Assembly (NCBI GenBank): GCA_964599235.1
Contig: CAZRDX010000018.1
Coordinates: 68,786 to 132,785 of the forward strand
Direction of reading: 5' to 3'
Origin: DRPN01 sp964599235
Lineage (GTDB): Bacteria > Bacteroidota > Bacteroidia > Bacteroidales > VadinHA17
DNA length: 64,000 nucleotides
The translations under genes were made by a program, and so were the position numbers. This document shows, one piece after another, positions 42,838 to 53,369 of the stretch; within the stretch, counting starts at the first letter, position 1, and each line of letters begins with the position of its first letter. Under the pieces are notes generated by a model that searched no databases, was not told where the DNA came from, and saw only the letters and a program-made list of their open reading frames with translations.

Positions 42838-44394
42838 TCATATTCCAAGTTCCTGTGCAAGGTTCTTCAGTTCCTCATACTGTCTCCATTCGCCTTTTCG
42901 CGGCGGAGCGTTTTTCTGAGGTGCTCCGGGAGTGCTACGCCCCTCCTCAATACTCTGAAGTAAGATTTCCAGCAATTGTCTTACGATATCGGGATGTTCC
43001 TTGTACACGTTGTTCTTCTCATAGGGATCGTTCGAAATATTGAAAAGCATTCGCTGCACAGGAAGCAGTTTCCATTCTCCATAGCGGACAGCGAACCTCC
43101 CGCCGTAGGAATGATGGATGATCAACGGAGGCGAAGCGGAAGGATCTTCTTTTCCGAGGAGCGTCCCCAGAAAACTGAAGCTGTCCTCACCGGCGTTATC
43201 GGGCAGCTTCTCTCCGAAGAGTTCGGCCATGGTAGCCAGCAACCCCGTAAGGGCGACGGGAGTATCATTGACACTCCCGGCTTTCACGTGGGAAGGCCAG
43301 CGTACGAGGAAAGGCACCCGGTGACCTCCTTCGAAAAGACTTGTTTTCCTGCCTCGCAAAAGGCCATTGGAACGCTGACCGGGACCTCCTTCCACTGCAC
43401 CGTTGTCACTGGTTACGATCAGGAGGGTTTTGTCAGCGATGCCCAGGCTGTCCAGCACCTCCAAAACACGTCCCACCTCCCAGTCGTACTCAGCAGCAAA
43501 ATCCTCACGCAATCCTGTTCCTGTCACACCCCGGAACTTGTTGACAGGGACACAGGGACGATGGGGTGCCACAGGGGTGAAATAAAGAAAAAAAGGACGA
43601 GCAGGATCCTCTTTCACAGAGCGTTCGATAAAACGTACCGCCTGCCGGGTGAACATGACATCCACCATCTCATCCGTCCAGCCCGGTGACATCCACCCTT
43701 CATGAGACTCCCGTGCGGAAGATCCCGGCAAGGTGGGGATGTTCGCTTCTCTCCATTCCGTCGGCGGCCACAGCGGCCGACGGTCCCGAATGAAACAGAA
43801 CGGTTCCATGTTATGCCCCGCCCCACTGATGAAGCTGAAATCGAATCCTACATCATTGGGGGAATAGGCCGCATCCCTCGAGAAATCCACATCGCGGCAG
43901 CCGCCCCGGCCATTTTCATGCCACGTCTTCCCCCTCGCAAACTCATCACTTGTCTTCTTGTAAAAGTTCATCCCCAGATGCCACTTCCCGATACAGGCGG
44001 TCCGATAACCATATTTCCGGGCAAGTGAGGCTACGGTCATCCTTTCGGGTTCGATGAGCGGCTCGTCAAAGGTGGTCCATAACACCTGACTCTTAAGATA
44101 GGTGCGCCAGCAGTAACGTCCCGTCAGGACCCCATAGCGGGAAGGTGTACACACCGACGCCGCAGTATGAGCATCCGTGAAACGCATCCCTTCCCTGGCC
44201 AGCCTGTCCAGGTTCGGCGTGGGTACCTTCGAATGCGCATTATAACAATGCGGATCCCCATATCCCAGATCATCGGCCATGATGAAGATGATGTTGGGCA
44301 AAGGCCGCGAGACCTGCTGGGCGGCAACCAACACCAGCAGGGAGGTCAGAAAACCAACCCCTAAAAACGCGAACACTTTTCTTCTCATGATCAT
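42838..44394 (-). CDS. S1-family sulfatase
   Basis: 518-aa secreted sulfatase (signal peptide FLGVGFLTSLLVLVAAQQ). Metal ligands in IIFIMADDLGYGD, active-site Cys in ASVCTPSRYGVLTG (Cys82), then GKWHLG and VTSDNGAVEGG, the layout of arylsulfatase/GalNAc-6-sulfatase-like enzymes. The ending (YEELKNLAQELGI) is charged. Two close ATG codons (44394, 44388) are possible. It lies 43 bp before the three-domain esterase gene and after a 712-bp spacer, so it may start a transcription unit of its own. Confidence 0.94.
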   Translation of the reverse strand: MIMRRKVFAFLGVGFLTSLLVLVAAQQVSRPLPNIIFIMADDLGYGDPHCYNAHSKVPTPNLDRLAREGMRFTDAHTAASVCTPSRYGVLTGRYCWRTYLKSQVLWTTFDEPLIEPERMTVASLARKYGYRTACIGKWHLGMNFYKKTSDEFARGKTWHENGRGGCRDVDFSRDAAYSPNDVGFDFSFISGAGHNMEPFCFIRDRRPLWPPTEWREANIPTLPGSSARESHEGWMSPGWTDEMVDVMFTRQAVRFIERSVKEDPARPFFLYFTPVAPHRPCVPVNKFRGVTGTGLREDFAAEYDWEVGRVLEVLDSLGIADKTLLIVTSDNGAVEGGPGQRSNGLLRGRKTSLFEGGHRVPFLVRWPSHVKAGSVNDTPVALTGLLATMAELFGEKLPDNAGEDSFSFLGTLLGKEDPSASPPLIIHHSYGGRFAVRYGEWKLLPVQRMLFNISNDPYEKNNVYKEHPDIVRQLLEILLQSIEEGRSTPGAPQKNAPPRKGEWRQYEELKNLAQELGI

Positions 44395-45106
44395 TCGTTT
44401 TATAAAAGCTACTCTTCACTCCCCCCTGCCTGCCTTCTTTTCTTGACAGCCGTGTATGGAAAGCCTGCGCCGGTCCCTTCCTGAAGACTTTTCATTCTGA
44501 GCTGAGCGGCTCTCTCAAGCCTTCTCCCTTCTTCACTTACAATGCAGCTTCTCATCGTTTGTGATACGTCGATCCGATGGAAATACACCATCTCATGGCA
44601 AAGATTTATGTCCTCTTTTCGTCCCGATAACAAAACCCAAGGTCCCTCACCCCTCCCGGTCCCGCTGGTCTTTTCTTCCCTTCTCCGGGTCGGTCAGGGT
44701 GCCGGCCTCCGGAGATTTTCCGTGGTTCATGGGTTTTCCCCTGTTCTCCTTTTTCTTTTTCCTCCGTAGACCCGCTCTACCGCGGAGGGTCCGTTTCCCC
44801 GGCAGCGGCAGTTTTTCCTTTCCTTCAGTCAGGCCGGGAACCGGGAAGCTTCATCCGGCTCCAAAAAAGGATGTTCCACGACCTGGCCCGGCAAATCCCG
44901 ACATGGTGGCAACCTGTTTCGGAAAACCCGAAGCGACAAAGGGGGATCCTGTCAGCATCAGGTCGTACGGCAATGACGTCCTTCCCCCTCCATGGGCACC
45001 GTGCATCGCGGAAAACTCTTGGATCTGTCCTCTCAGCCTGGGTACTGGCGTATCCCGTCCGGGAACGATGGTCCCTGGAACATCATCTTCCTTGCAGGGG
45101 AAACCT
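44395..45106. other. 712-bp spacer: probable leader of the sulfatase/esterase/GH29 unit
   Basis: No convincing gene is present. On the minus strand CAAAGATT (44599-44606) reads AATCTTTG, seven of eight matches to the -7 consensus, about 205 bp before the sulfatase start; a TTTG lies 24 bp further up. A compact hairpin at 44761-44788 (CCTCCG-TAGA / TCTA-(CCG)-CGGAGG) sits upstream of that box. It has no U-run on the leftward strand, so it is not a standard terminator. The remainder is G+C-rich and featureless to the eye. Confidence 0.45.
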
Positions 45107-47698
45107 TTATTTCACTTTGATCCTGATCACCCCGGCATCCATCCCCTCGGCCTTTGCCTTCAGGGTCAATGTCCCCGGACGCGGCTCACTTTGGACGACG
45201 ACCAGGCACTTGCCGTTGAACACGCTGTGTCCATGAGCCTTAAAAGGTTCATGACAGGTAGGATCCCCATTCCCTACAGCCAGGATACGCCCTGGACCAG
45301 CCAGTGAAAAATGAACATAGGGATGACTCCGGGGCACTTCCCTTCCCTTACTGTCCACCACCCTCACAGTGATGAATACAAGGTCTTTCCCATCAGCCTG
45401 CATCTCCTTTCTGTCAGACTCGAGGAGGAGACCCGCTGCCGGTCCAGTGGTGCTCACCACATCCTCGGCCCACAGACGTCCGTGCTTCCACACCTTCACA
45501 CGCAGTTCTCCCGGAACATACACCACACTGTCCCAACGAAAACGATATTGATAAGGTCCTTTTTTCTTTTTTCCCAACGACCGTCCGTTCAGGAACAACT
45601 CGGCTTCATCACCGCTGGTATATACATGGACCGGGGTGATTTTGCCCACCCTTTCGGGCCAATTCCAATGGGGAAGGATATGGGCCATGGGCCAATCGGG
45701 ACGCCAGTGTGACTGATAAAGATAGAACCTGTCTTTCCTGAACCCGCACAGGTCATTGATGCCGAAATAGCTGCTACGTGAAGGGACCTCCAGGGTCCCC
45801 AGTTCATTGAGGAACTTTTTCAGACGCGCACGTCTTGCCGGATCCCGGTAGTTGAGAAGATTCGTGACATCCCGGTTATAGGGAGTCGGTTCCCCCAGAT
45901 AATCGAATCCCGTCCATACGAACTCTCCCATGATGCGGGGATACATCTCGTTCATCACAAACTGACTGTCAGGCGAAACTCCCCAGCCGGGATAGAGGAG
46001 ATCATATGAAGAGACCTGAAAGATCCCTTTTCCGGGAAGATTGCGGTTGATCGGCCCCTCCCTGACCGGGAAAAAATACTCTCCACGCGAGCTGAGACAG
46101 GAAGAGGTCTCACTGGCAATGAAGGGAATATGTTTCGTTCCGGGATCGGTAAAGAATCGAGTATAGGAACGATGGTTGTAGTTATAACCGAAGACATCGA
46201 CGGCTTCCTGGAAACCGTTGAAGCCGGCACTCCCCCAGTTGCACCCTGCTGTCACAGGACGTGTCGGGTCCTCCCGGTGTACGATGGCTGCCAGCCGTTT
46301 GGCCAGGGGAGGGTTGTTCTGATCCGGCACCTCATTCCCAATGCTCCACATGATGACGGAGGGATGATTGTAGTCCCTGCGCACCATCGCCGTCAGATCT
46401 TCTTCATGCCATGCCGGGAAGTGGATGTGATAATCGTTCTTTCCTTTTCCTTTTTCCCAACAGTCAAAAGCCTCCTCCATCACCAGGAAACCCAGGCTGT
46501 CGCACAGATCAAGCAACTCAGGAGCCGGAGGGTTATGACTGGTCCGGATCGCATTGCATCCCATCTCTTTCAGGATCCTGAGCTGACGTTCCGCTGCTCG
46601 CACATGGAACGCTGCCCCGAGAGGCCCCAGATCATGATGAAGGCAGACCCCCCGGATATCTACACGCCTGCCATTGAGCAGAAAACCGCTGTCAGAGGCG
46701 GTAAAACGCAAGGTCCTGATACCAAAAGGCGTGACCACCACATCGGCAAGACGATCTCCTTCCCCCACCTCGGTAACAGCCCGGTAAAGAACGGGATGAT
46801 CAACATCCCAACGTTGAGGATCCTCCACTCTCATCGCCAACATAAAACGATGCATTCCCATGGAAGGGATATCGGCGGCCACCTCTGCCGAGCGGGCAAC
46901 CACCTCACCGGAAGGATCGAGCAACCGCACCTTCACCCTGGCGCTCCGGGCTTCCTCCGCCTGGTTCTCCACATCGATCCTCACATCGACCCGTGCTTCC
47001 TTTTCCCCCACTTCCGGGGTGGTGATGTAAACTCCCCAATGAGCGACATGCAATGGAGATGTTTTCACCAACCATACGTTCCGGTAGATCCCGCCACCGG
47101 GATACCAACGCGAATCCAGATGCTCGGTGTCCAACCTGATGGCCAGGACATTCTCTCCGTCAAAACGGAGATAAGGGGTCAGATCAAAACGGAAAGAAGT
47201 GTAACCATAAGGCCATTCCCCCACATAATGACCGTTGAGCCAGACCTTCGCATTGGCCATGGCACCATCGACGTCCAGGAAGATGCTTTTGCTGCTGTCC
47301 TGGGACGACAAACGGAAATGTTTCCTGTACCACCCTATCGCTCTCCACGGAAGAAGAGCGGTCGAATTGTCAAGATCATTGCGGAAAGGGCCTTCGATAC
47401 CCCAGTCGTGGGGAAGATCGATCTCCCGCCATGTTCGATCGTCATACACAGGATCTTCCAGCCCGGAAGGCTCCGGGATACGCTCACCGGGGATCTCGGG
47501 ATGCATACCGAAACGCCGGAACCTCCAGTGCCCATTGAAACTTTCCCTGGTTCGAAGAACTTTCTCTTCACCGGCCGACCATAACTTCTTCCTGGTCTCA
47601 CCTGCTGACCGAAAAACGACAAAGGAAAAATTTCCCAGACCGAATACCAGCACCACTGCAACCAGAACGCTTCTTTTCATTTTCATGAAATTAATCAT
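45107..47698 (-). CDS. GH2 glycoside hydrolase (beta-galactosidase-like)
   Basis: 863-aa secreted enzyme. N-terminal jelly-roll (ESFNGHWRFRRFG, LPHDWGIEGPF, GWYRKHFRL, VDGAMANAKVWLNGHYVGE), an Ig-like domain, then the TIM barrel: IRTSHNPPAPELLDLCD, VIMWSIGNEVPDQ with acid/base Glu456, and FIASETSSC with nucleophile Glu530. A C-terminal beta-domain (MQADGKDLVFITVRVVDSKG) and DUF4982-like region follow. All key residues are present. The ATG at 47698 overlaps the TGA of the upstream beta-helix gene (TGATG), so translation is likely coupled; an ATG at 47686 is an alternative. Beta-galactosidase is the commonest role, fitting a galactose-containing fucosylated glycan, but GH2 specificities vary. 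Confidence 0.94.
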   Translation of the reverse strand: MINFMKMKRSVLVAVVLVFGLGNFSFVVFRSAGETRKKLWSAGEEKVLRTRESFNGHWRFRRFGMHPEIPGERIPEPSGLEDPVYDDRTWREIDLPHDWGIEGPFRNDLDNSTALLPWRAIGWYRKHFRLSSQDSSKSIFLDVDGAMANAKVWLNGHYVGEWPYGYTSFRFDLTPYLRFDGENVLAIRLDTEHLDSRWYPGGGIYRNVWLVKTSPLHVAHWGVYITTPEVGEKEARVDVRIDVENQAEEARSARVKVRLLDPSGEVVARSAEVAADIPSMGMHRFMLAMRVEDPQRWDVDHPVLYRAVTEVGEGDRLADVVVTPFGIRTLRFTASDSGFLLNGRRVDIRGVCLHHDLGPLGAAFHVRAAERQLRILKEMGCNAIRTSHNPPAPELLDLCDSLGFLVMEEAFDCWEKGKGKNDYHIHFPAWHEEDLTAMVRRDYNHPSVIMWSIGNEVPDQNNPPLAKRLAAIVHREDPTRPVTAGCNWGSAGFNGFQEAVDVFGYNYNHRSYTRFFTDPGTKHIPFIASETSSCLSSRGEYFFPVREGPINRNLPGKGIFQVSSYDLLYPGWGVSPDSQFVMNEMYPRIMGEFVWTGFDYLGEPTPYNRDVTNLLNYRDPARRARLKKFLNELGTLEVPSRSSYFGINDLCGFRKDRFYLYQSHWRPDWPMAHILPHWNWPERVGKITPVHVYTSGDEAELFLNGRSLGKKKKGPYQYRFRWDSVVYVPGELRVKVWKHGRLWAEDVVSTTGPAAGLLLESDRKEMQADGKDLVFITVRVVDSKGREVPRSHPYVHFSLAGPGRILAVGNGDPTCHEPFKAHGHSVFNGKCLVVVQSEPRPGTLTLKAKAEGMDAGVIRIKVK

Positions 47699-49971
47699 CA
47701 AATATCATTGTTTTTTCCGTGCATCCTGTAGAAACGCTTCCGGTATTTCCCGCGGGGGCCCGTTTCCTTCACGTCGATCGGCTGGTGAATGCCCAGCTTC
47801 AGGGCGGGAGAACCTTTCCTGAAGTGAAAATTCTCGTGCTCCATATCTTCGAACATCGGATCCGCTGCGATACTGTGCATCTCTATCCCGTATTTCCTCT
47901 GCTCCTCCAGATGGCGTATCCCCCATTCGGGATCCACGGTCGACCAGTACACATTGTAATCAGCAAAAGTATAACGCAAGCAGGGTTTTTTCATGCCGTT
48001 GCGTTCGATCCCCTCTCCCACAGGATGTTGTCCTTTCTCACACGAATAGAACACATTGTACTGGATGACCGAGCTGTCGATCACCCCGTCATAGAAACGG
48101 AGGTATCCACGATGCCGGCTGCCGGTACGAAGATCGACGGCCAGGTTCTCTATGATGTCGTTCTTTCCTTTGATCAGGAAGGCTTCGGCATATCCCCCTG
48201 TCCGGAAAACAATGTTTCTTTTGATCAGGGTCAGGTTCTGGTCGTCATCACAGCGGATGGCGTTGTTCATGTGCTTGCTCGGACAATGATGGCAATAGTT
48301 CTCGATCACCTGATTTCCTCCGCCAGCTCCGGAGACATAGATACAGTTCCCGTCTCCCAGGGTTTCCATCACATGATGGATATCGTTCCTCCAGACCCGG
48401 TTATTCCGGGCATGCAGCCATTTCTCCCGCATATACCATGTACCCGGCACATGCCATCTGTATTGTTCGGTTCTGAATTTTTTCGCCACGTCTTTTCCTC
48501 CCACCTCATCCCATCGGATGGTCCTGGAGCATTCGGATATGCCGAGTGTATCCCAGACGATCCTGCCGGTCACGCAGATACCGGCATAAGGCAAATGATA
48601 TAACAAGTTGTTTTCGATTCTGTTCTCTCCACTCTGCCAGATGAAAAGTCCCGGTGATCCGTTGTAGATCGTGCCGGTGTGGTGGATGCTGTTGTTGACG
48701 ATGGTATTGTGCCGGTTCACGTCCTTGGTTCCCGGTCCATAGCCTGCGAAGAGGATCCCCACTCCCCCCAGATGGTCGAACTCGTTTCCTTCCACACGGT
48801 TCTCTTGAGCATAGAGATCAAAACGCACGCCACTGCCTCCCGAGGTGGTAAAATGACAGGCTGTCACGGCACAGTTACGGCATCCCCGGAAACGCAGAAG
48901 GGCCGTCGGGCTGTCAAACCGCTCCCAGTCGTGCTGCAGCCCCCAGCCGGTCTCCCCATGCCAGGGCAAACGATCCCCCTGCGTGAAAGTGATCCCATGA
49001 AAGACCAGTCCCGTCACAGGAAGATCTTCCGGACTGTCGTACCGGATCGTCCCCTCCACTCTCACCAGTTCGGTAAGCACCGGAACATATACACTGTCGG
49101 GACGATCGCCGCGAGGCCACAGGTACAGCCTGCTGTTCCGGTTGTCCAGCACCCACTCACCCGGCTCATCCAGCACGGCCAGGACATTCTCCACCCACCC
49201 GTAAGGACGGGCCGGCGGCTGAAGGGGATAAGTCGCAGGATATGCCAGGCAGGCCGTATGATCCCTTTCATTCACCTCTTTCAGAGGGATCATGTTGCTG
49301 ATCCATCTCCTGGGAAAAGGTACCACATACATCTCGGCATTGGCTAGATCCGGCCAGGAAGCCAGTTCTCCCTCCGGGTAGGCAAAACGCAACGGATCGT
49401 CCCATTCCTCTTCGCCTCTCACGAAATCAAACCGTTTCCCTCTTGCCCGGGGCAGACGTTCCGAACCTTGGTACAAAGTATAGAACAGTTGCACCTCTTT
49501 CTGCTGATCAGCCACAGTGGAGGGAGGAAGCTGATCCTTTTTGATCGACTTCACATAAGAGACATCCGCCACCCAAACATGTCCAAAAGCTTTTTCAGGC
49601 AGGCCCTCCACAGGCTCGTTCAGCTTCACCCAACTGGTCACCGGAACACTCCCGCTCAGGACCGGCCTTTCGCCGGGACAGGCCTCATAGATCACCGTGT
49701 GACCCGGCGCAGCCCCATCCTCGCGGGTAAAGACCACGGTCTTCTTCAACCGGTACACCCCACCCCTGAGACAAACACGGACGTCCTGGTCAGGATGCTC
49801 TTCCCTGATCCTGCGCACTTCTTCCCGGGCACGTTCGATCGTAGCAAAGGGATGCTCCTTGCTACCCGTAGCCCGGTCATCACCGCTCGGCGAAACATAG
49901 ATGGTCTCAGGCACCGAAGAACAACTCACAAACAAAAACATCAATGCTCCCAAATACATCTTTTTTTTCAT
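47698..49971 (-). CDS. Beta-helix lipoprotein, GH141-like (second copy)
   Basis: 757-aa lipoprotein (lipobox LFVSC). The start IYVSPSGDDRATGSKEHPFATIERAREEVR closely matches the opening of the GH141-like gene at the left end. Other shared parts are the GGVYRL motif and the ENVLAVLDEPGEWVLDNRNSRLYL segment. Beta-helix coils are clear (NNSIHHTGTIYNGSPG, ENRIENNLLYHLPYAGI, NNRVWRNDIHHVMETLGDG). A possible alpha-L-fucosidase, by analogy with characterised GH141 members. The ATG at 49971 is the only ATG start close to the signal; a TTG is seven codons upstream. It is 95 bp downstream of the GH95/DUF5703-like gene. Confidence 0.86.
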   Translation of the reverse strand: MKKKMYLGALMFLFVSCSSVPETIYVSPSGDDRATGSKEHPFATIERAREEVRRIREEHPDQDVRVCLRGGVYRLKKTVVFTREDGAAPGHTVIYEACPGERPVLSGSVPVTSWVKLNEPVEGLPEKAFGHVWVADVSYVKSIKKDQLPPSTVADQQKEVQLFYTLYQGSERLPRARGKRFDFVRGEEEWDDPLRFAYPEGELASWPDLANAEMYVVPFPRRWISNMIPLKEVNERDHTACLAYPATYPLQPPARPYGWVENVLAVLDEPGEWVLDNRNSRLYLWPRGDRPDSVYVPVLTELVRVEGTIRYDSPEDLPVTGLVFHGITFTQGDRLPWHGETGWGLQHDWERFDSPTALLRFRGCRNCAVTACHFTTSGGSGVRFDLYAQENRVEGNEFDHLGGVGILFAGYGPGTKDVNRHNTIVNNSIHHTGTIYNGSPGLFIWQSGENRIENNLLYHLPYAGICVTGRIVWDTLGISECSRTIRWDEVGGKDVAKKFRTEQYRWHVPGTWYMREKWLHARNNRVWRNDIHHVMETLGDGNCIYVSGAGGGNQVIENYCHHCPSKHMNNAIRCDDDQNLTLIKRNIVFRTGGYAEAFLIKGKNDIIENLAVDLRTGSRHRGYLRFYDGVIDSSVIQYNVFYSCEKGQHPVGEGIERNGMKKPCLRYTFADYNVYWSTVDPEWGIRHLEEQRKYGIEMHSIAADPMFEDMEHENFHFRKGSPALKLGIHQPIDVKETGPRGKYRKRFYRMHGKNNDI

Positions 49972-50066
49972 GACATACTGATATTTGACCAATTTGCATA
50001 TCCGGTTTTACATGAGATCATGACCGTTCCCTGTTCTCATGACCTAGGAACCCACCAGGGACACCC

Positions 50067-52679
50067 TCACTGCAGGGATCTTTTGACTTGCTCAAGTGTT
50101 TTTCCTGCCGGTACCAGGATGATCCTTTCCCCTTTGCCGGTCTTGAATTGCAGGAGGGATCCTTCGATCCTTTCTGTTTTTCTTCCATCCCGGTACAACA
50201 CCACGGGGGTCTTTTCGCCCCAGGGGTTGCGGATGCGACAGTTCTCCCCTGCAAGCGATCTGAGTTCCACAAAAACGATCTCTCCTTTTTTCATGGAAGA
50301 GGAGACCTGAAAACCTCCCCGTGCCGTCAGGGAGAAGTCGGCATCCCACTCCTCAGGCCAGGCAGGGAAGACACGGATCACAGGTTCTTCACCCGGATGT
50401 GCCGGCACACTCTGCAACAAGGCATACTGAAGACCTGCGCTCATCCTTCCGAGGCGCTGGATACCGATCGCCTCTTTCCCTTCCCTCATGGTCATTCTGT
50501 TGTCCATGATCCCTGCTTCCCTGGCTTCTTCCCCAATAAAACGGCTGATCAGCTCAGGCGTTTGTCTGATCTGGGAAGGCAGCATGTAGCGGATCTCTTT
50601 TTTACGGCCCATGAGGGCTGCCGCAATGTTGGCCCGGCTCAGGACGTGTACGGGATACCCCGGTCCCACATCAGGATAAGCATGATCGAACGAGTTGTTC
50701 GCAACAAGGTGTAACAACGTGTCGGGATTCTCCAGGGTGCACAGATCATAGTACACCACAGGGATCAGACGTCCCCAATGGGTTTTCCCTCCTTCATAGG
50801 GTTTTCTTCCCGCGGTCCATATCACCGGCTCGCCGGGACGACGCGGCGTGAGCGAATTGACATCCTCGTTGGTTGGCAGCGTGGTCAGACTGTCCAGCAC
50901 GTTCTGCCACCGTTGCCTCAGGTCGGCGTCCACGCCCAGGATACGTGAGGAACGTATGGCCAGGGGCAGGATTCCTTTCATGGCCGCGATCGATTCCATA
51001 GGATCCTGGCATCCTCTCACCGGCTCATGGTTGTTCATGTTGTGAAGATGGTACCGGCCATCGGTACCCACCCTGAGATTGGGAAAGTTCACGAAAAACT
51101 CCGCCGTCCCTTTCAGCATGGGATAGGCATGGTTCCGCAACCACTCCTTGTCTCGGGTGTAATCGTAGCGCAGCCAGAACATATAGGCCACCTTGGCCGT
51201 GGTGGTAGGGATATGAACCAGATACCCGAAAGGATCCCCGTGCAGGGAATGATAGACCCATTCTCCGTTGATCCACTGTCCCGGTCCTTTCCAGTTCCAC
51301 GGACTGCAATGAGGGTGTTTTTTGTCAGCGAACCTGCGGAACTCCAGCGATCGCAGCTCCCAGGGTTTGCGCAACAAATACAGATCCCGTGCCTCCCGTG
51401 CGATCTCCTCCGGGAGTTCTTCCAGACCATCGAACCCTACCGTCTCCGGTATCCAGATCCCTTTGGTCCCCCAATACTGACGGGCAGCAATGGCACACGA
51501 ACGGTACATGCCTTCATACATGCGGTACATTGGTTCCATCAGCTCCCAACGTCCCGCCTCCGGAAGGGACCGGTAATAACAACTCAGATTGTGGTACCAA
51601 TGCATGGCTCCCCACCGGCAGTAGTCTCCTCCCGTTTTCCAGATCATGCCACCAAAACGGGGCGGATAGGCTCCCCGTGAACTGGAAGCCATCACATAGA
51701 GATAGTAGGTATAATGCTTTTCCACAAATTCGGCCTCACCGTCCTCGCTGTGAAGACGGATGAACGATCGCGACCAGAAATCATGCCACCATGTCCTGTT
51801 CTCTTCAAGGAGGGCCGGAAATCCTTTTGAAGATGCCGCATCCAGCTGTCGCATCACCGTTTCCTGCAGGTCGTCATCTTCGCTGAATGAGGCGGCACTC
51901 CCCAACCAGACGGTATAGGCACCCTTTCCCGGGGCCAGGATCAACTGAACGGTCATGGGATCAGGATAACGTACCGTTGCCGTCCTTCCCGTGACGCGTG
52001 CTGCCAGCATCGAGCCACAGTAATACTTCCCCGAAGCATACTCCTCGCTGAAACGCTGAGCGAGCAGGATGGTCCCCTCCCTGTCAGCCACTGAAGAACG
52101 CGCCAGGTGACTCCTGGTACGCACCTCCGGGGGACGCAACATGCGAAGGTTCACGCACACAGGCTGACCTTCGGCACGCTCGTCGATGATCTCCACCGCC
52201 ATCACATCCCCGGCATGCCAGGCCATCACCCGCACCCTTACCCCTGCACCACGCAACGAAAGAAAACCATCGTAAACATGCAGGTGCTGACGGGTGGCTT
52301 CTTCGGTGAACACCCCGGGACCATAGCCGCCGAAATCGATGTCCACAAACCCTACCCCAAAACCATAGTCGGAATCGCGCCAATTGAAGCTGTTCGACCA
52401 GGCATTGCTGGCATAGACATCGACACGGTTGATCTGGAACTTCATCATCGAAGGAGTGGTCCATACCAGGCTCCCCATGACACCGTTGCCTACAGGCATC
52501 CCCCCCTGCCGACGGCTTACAGGACGGTCAAGATGAATATCGGCACGACTGACCAACGCTGCACGATCCACATCAAGCAGGGTCACCTGCGACCAACCAT
52601 GTACCCACAACAAAAAAATGAACACCAGCAAACACAAGCACCTCTTCTTGAGGTTTCCTTTTAAAAAAGAGCGTTCCAT
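50067..52679 (-). CDS. GH95/DUF5703-like (alpha/alpha)6-barrel protein
   Basis: 870-aa secreted protein (signal CLCLLVFIFLLWVHGWSQ). The N-terminal domain reads HLDRPVSRRQGGMPVGNGVMG, SLVWTTPSMMKFQINRVDVY; this GMPxGNGxxG and QxNRVDxY pattern is common to GH95 and DUF5703 proteins. WWHDFWSRSFIRL joins it to a helical barrel (YLYVMASSSRGAYPPRFGGM, AMHWYHNLSCYYRSL, HIPTTTAKVAYMFWLRYDYT, NNHEPVRGCQDPMESIAAM). A C-terminal beta-domain (RVFPAWPEEWDADFSLTARGG) is also as in GH95. GH95 enzymes are inverting alpha-1,2-fucosidases or galactosidases; DUF5703 is uncharacterised. I cannot assign the catalytic residues. The start at 52679 begins the signal peptide; the open frame reaches 52904 without credible coding sequence. 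Confidence 0.85.
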   Translation of the reverse strand: MERSFLKGNLKKRCLCLLVFIFLLWVHGWSQVTLLDVDRAALVSRADIHLDRPVSRRQGGMPVGNGVMGSLVWTTPSMMKFQINRVDVYASNAWSNSFNWRDSDYGFGVGFVDIDFGGYGPGVFTEEATRQHLHVYDGFLSLRGAGVRVRVMAWHAGDVMAVEIIDERAEGQPVCVNLRMLRPPEVRTRSHLARSSVADREGTILLAQRFSEEYASGKYYCGSMLAARVTGRTATVRYPDPMTVQLILAPGKGAYTVWLGSAASFSEDDDLQETVMRQLDAASSKGFPALLEENRTWWHDFWSRSFIRLHSEDGEAEFVEKHYTYYLYVMASSSRGAYPPRFGGMIWKTGGDYCRWGAMHWYHNLSCYYRSLPEAGRWELMEPMYRMYEGMYRSCAIAARQYWGTKGIWIPETVGFDGLEELPEEIAREARDLYLLRKPWELRSLEFRRFADKKHPHCSPWNWKGPGQWINGEWVYHSLHGDPFGYLVHIPTTTAKVAYMFWLRYDYTRDKEWLRNHAYPMLKGTAEFFVNFPNLRVGTDGRYHLHNMNNHEPVRGCQDPMESIAAMKGILPLAIRSSRILGVDADLRQRWQNVLDSLTTLPTNEDVNSLTPRRPGEPVIWTAGRKPYEGGKTHWGRLIPVVYYDLCTLENPDTLLHLVANNSFDHAYPDVGPGYPVHVLSRANIAAALMGRKKEIRYMLPSQIRQTPELISRFIGEEAREAGIMDNRMTMREGKEAIGIQRLGRMSAGLQYALLQSVPAHPGEEPVIRVFPAWPEEWDADFSLTARGGFQVSSSMKKGEIVFVELRSLAGENCRIRNPWGEKTPVVLYRDGRKTERIEGSLLQFKTGKGERIILVPAGKTLEQVKRSLQ

Positions 52680-53264
52680 ATGTTCCGCGATTTTTTCATG
52701 TGAATCAAAGACCCCAGAATTATTTTCGCAAACAGTCGGTACGATCGTCGTGATCCCGCATACCGGAACAGGAGCCGGACATCCGCAGCTTTTCTTTTCC
52801 GCCCGACACAAAAAGCAGAAGCATGAACGGTCCGAGCAACGATCCCGGCCGGTACGGTCAGGAGGTGATGACGGACCATCAAAAAAGGGGCATCCTCTGC
52901 CCATCCATCAAGAATAGGTAAGAACACCTGAGAAAGAGAGCGGCAACGGTCAGAATGGTCCGACAACTGCCGTGTATCCTGAGATTCCACCCCCTCCCGG
53001 AGTATTCCGTTGTTAACGGGAAGGGCTCCGGTCCTTTGAGGTGCAGGAAGAGGACCGGGAGAGAGAAACCGTACACATTTTCCCGCTTTCCACACACAAG
53101 AAAAGAAAGAAAGGAAGAAAAAAGGGAGGATCATCATGCGATCCACTGAACTTTTCATGGCGACCTCTTTCCCTCCCGGCATGGGATCAGGAGTGCGACC
53201 GGCACATCACCGGCCACACCCCTTTCCCCATCCGGACAAAACAATTAACCTAAAACCTAGCATT

Positions 53265-53369
53265 ATGAAGCGTCACAGGCTTTCACGTGCACTTGTTCTA
53301 CGTCGGCCTCCTCCCCTACCACCATCTTATAAACGACAATTTATCCACAACCTCAAAACAGACCCTTAA
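53265..53369 (+). other. 34-codon ORF with a SusC-like start context (possible leader or gene relic)
   Basis: ATGAAGCGT is preceded by AACCTAAAACCTAGCATT, close to the context of the SusC1 start (AACCTAAACCTAATACCA then ATGAAGCGT). The peptide begins MKRHRLSRALVLRR and ends in TAA at 53367. It has no hydrophobic signal and no partner gene after it. It could be the remains of a lost gene start or a short leader peptide; coding status is unproven. Confidence 0.3.

Noticed and set aside
44761..44788. A terminator for the GH2 gene
   Set aside because: The hairpin is followed on the leftward strand by A's, not T's, and lies more than 300 bp after the stop.
52680..52904. An N-terminal extension of the GH95/DUF5703-like protein
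   Set aside because: The translation is Cys/Pro/Arg-rich and not protein-like, while a signal peptide begins at 52679.
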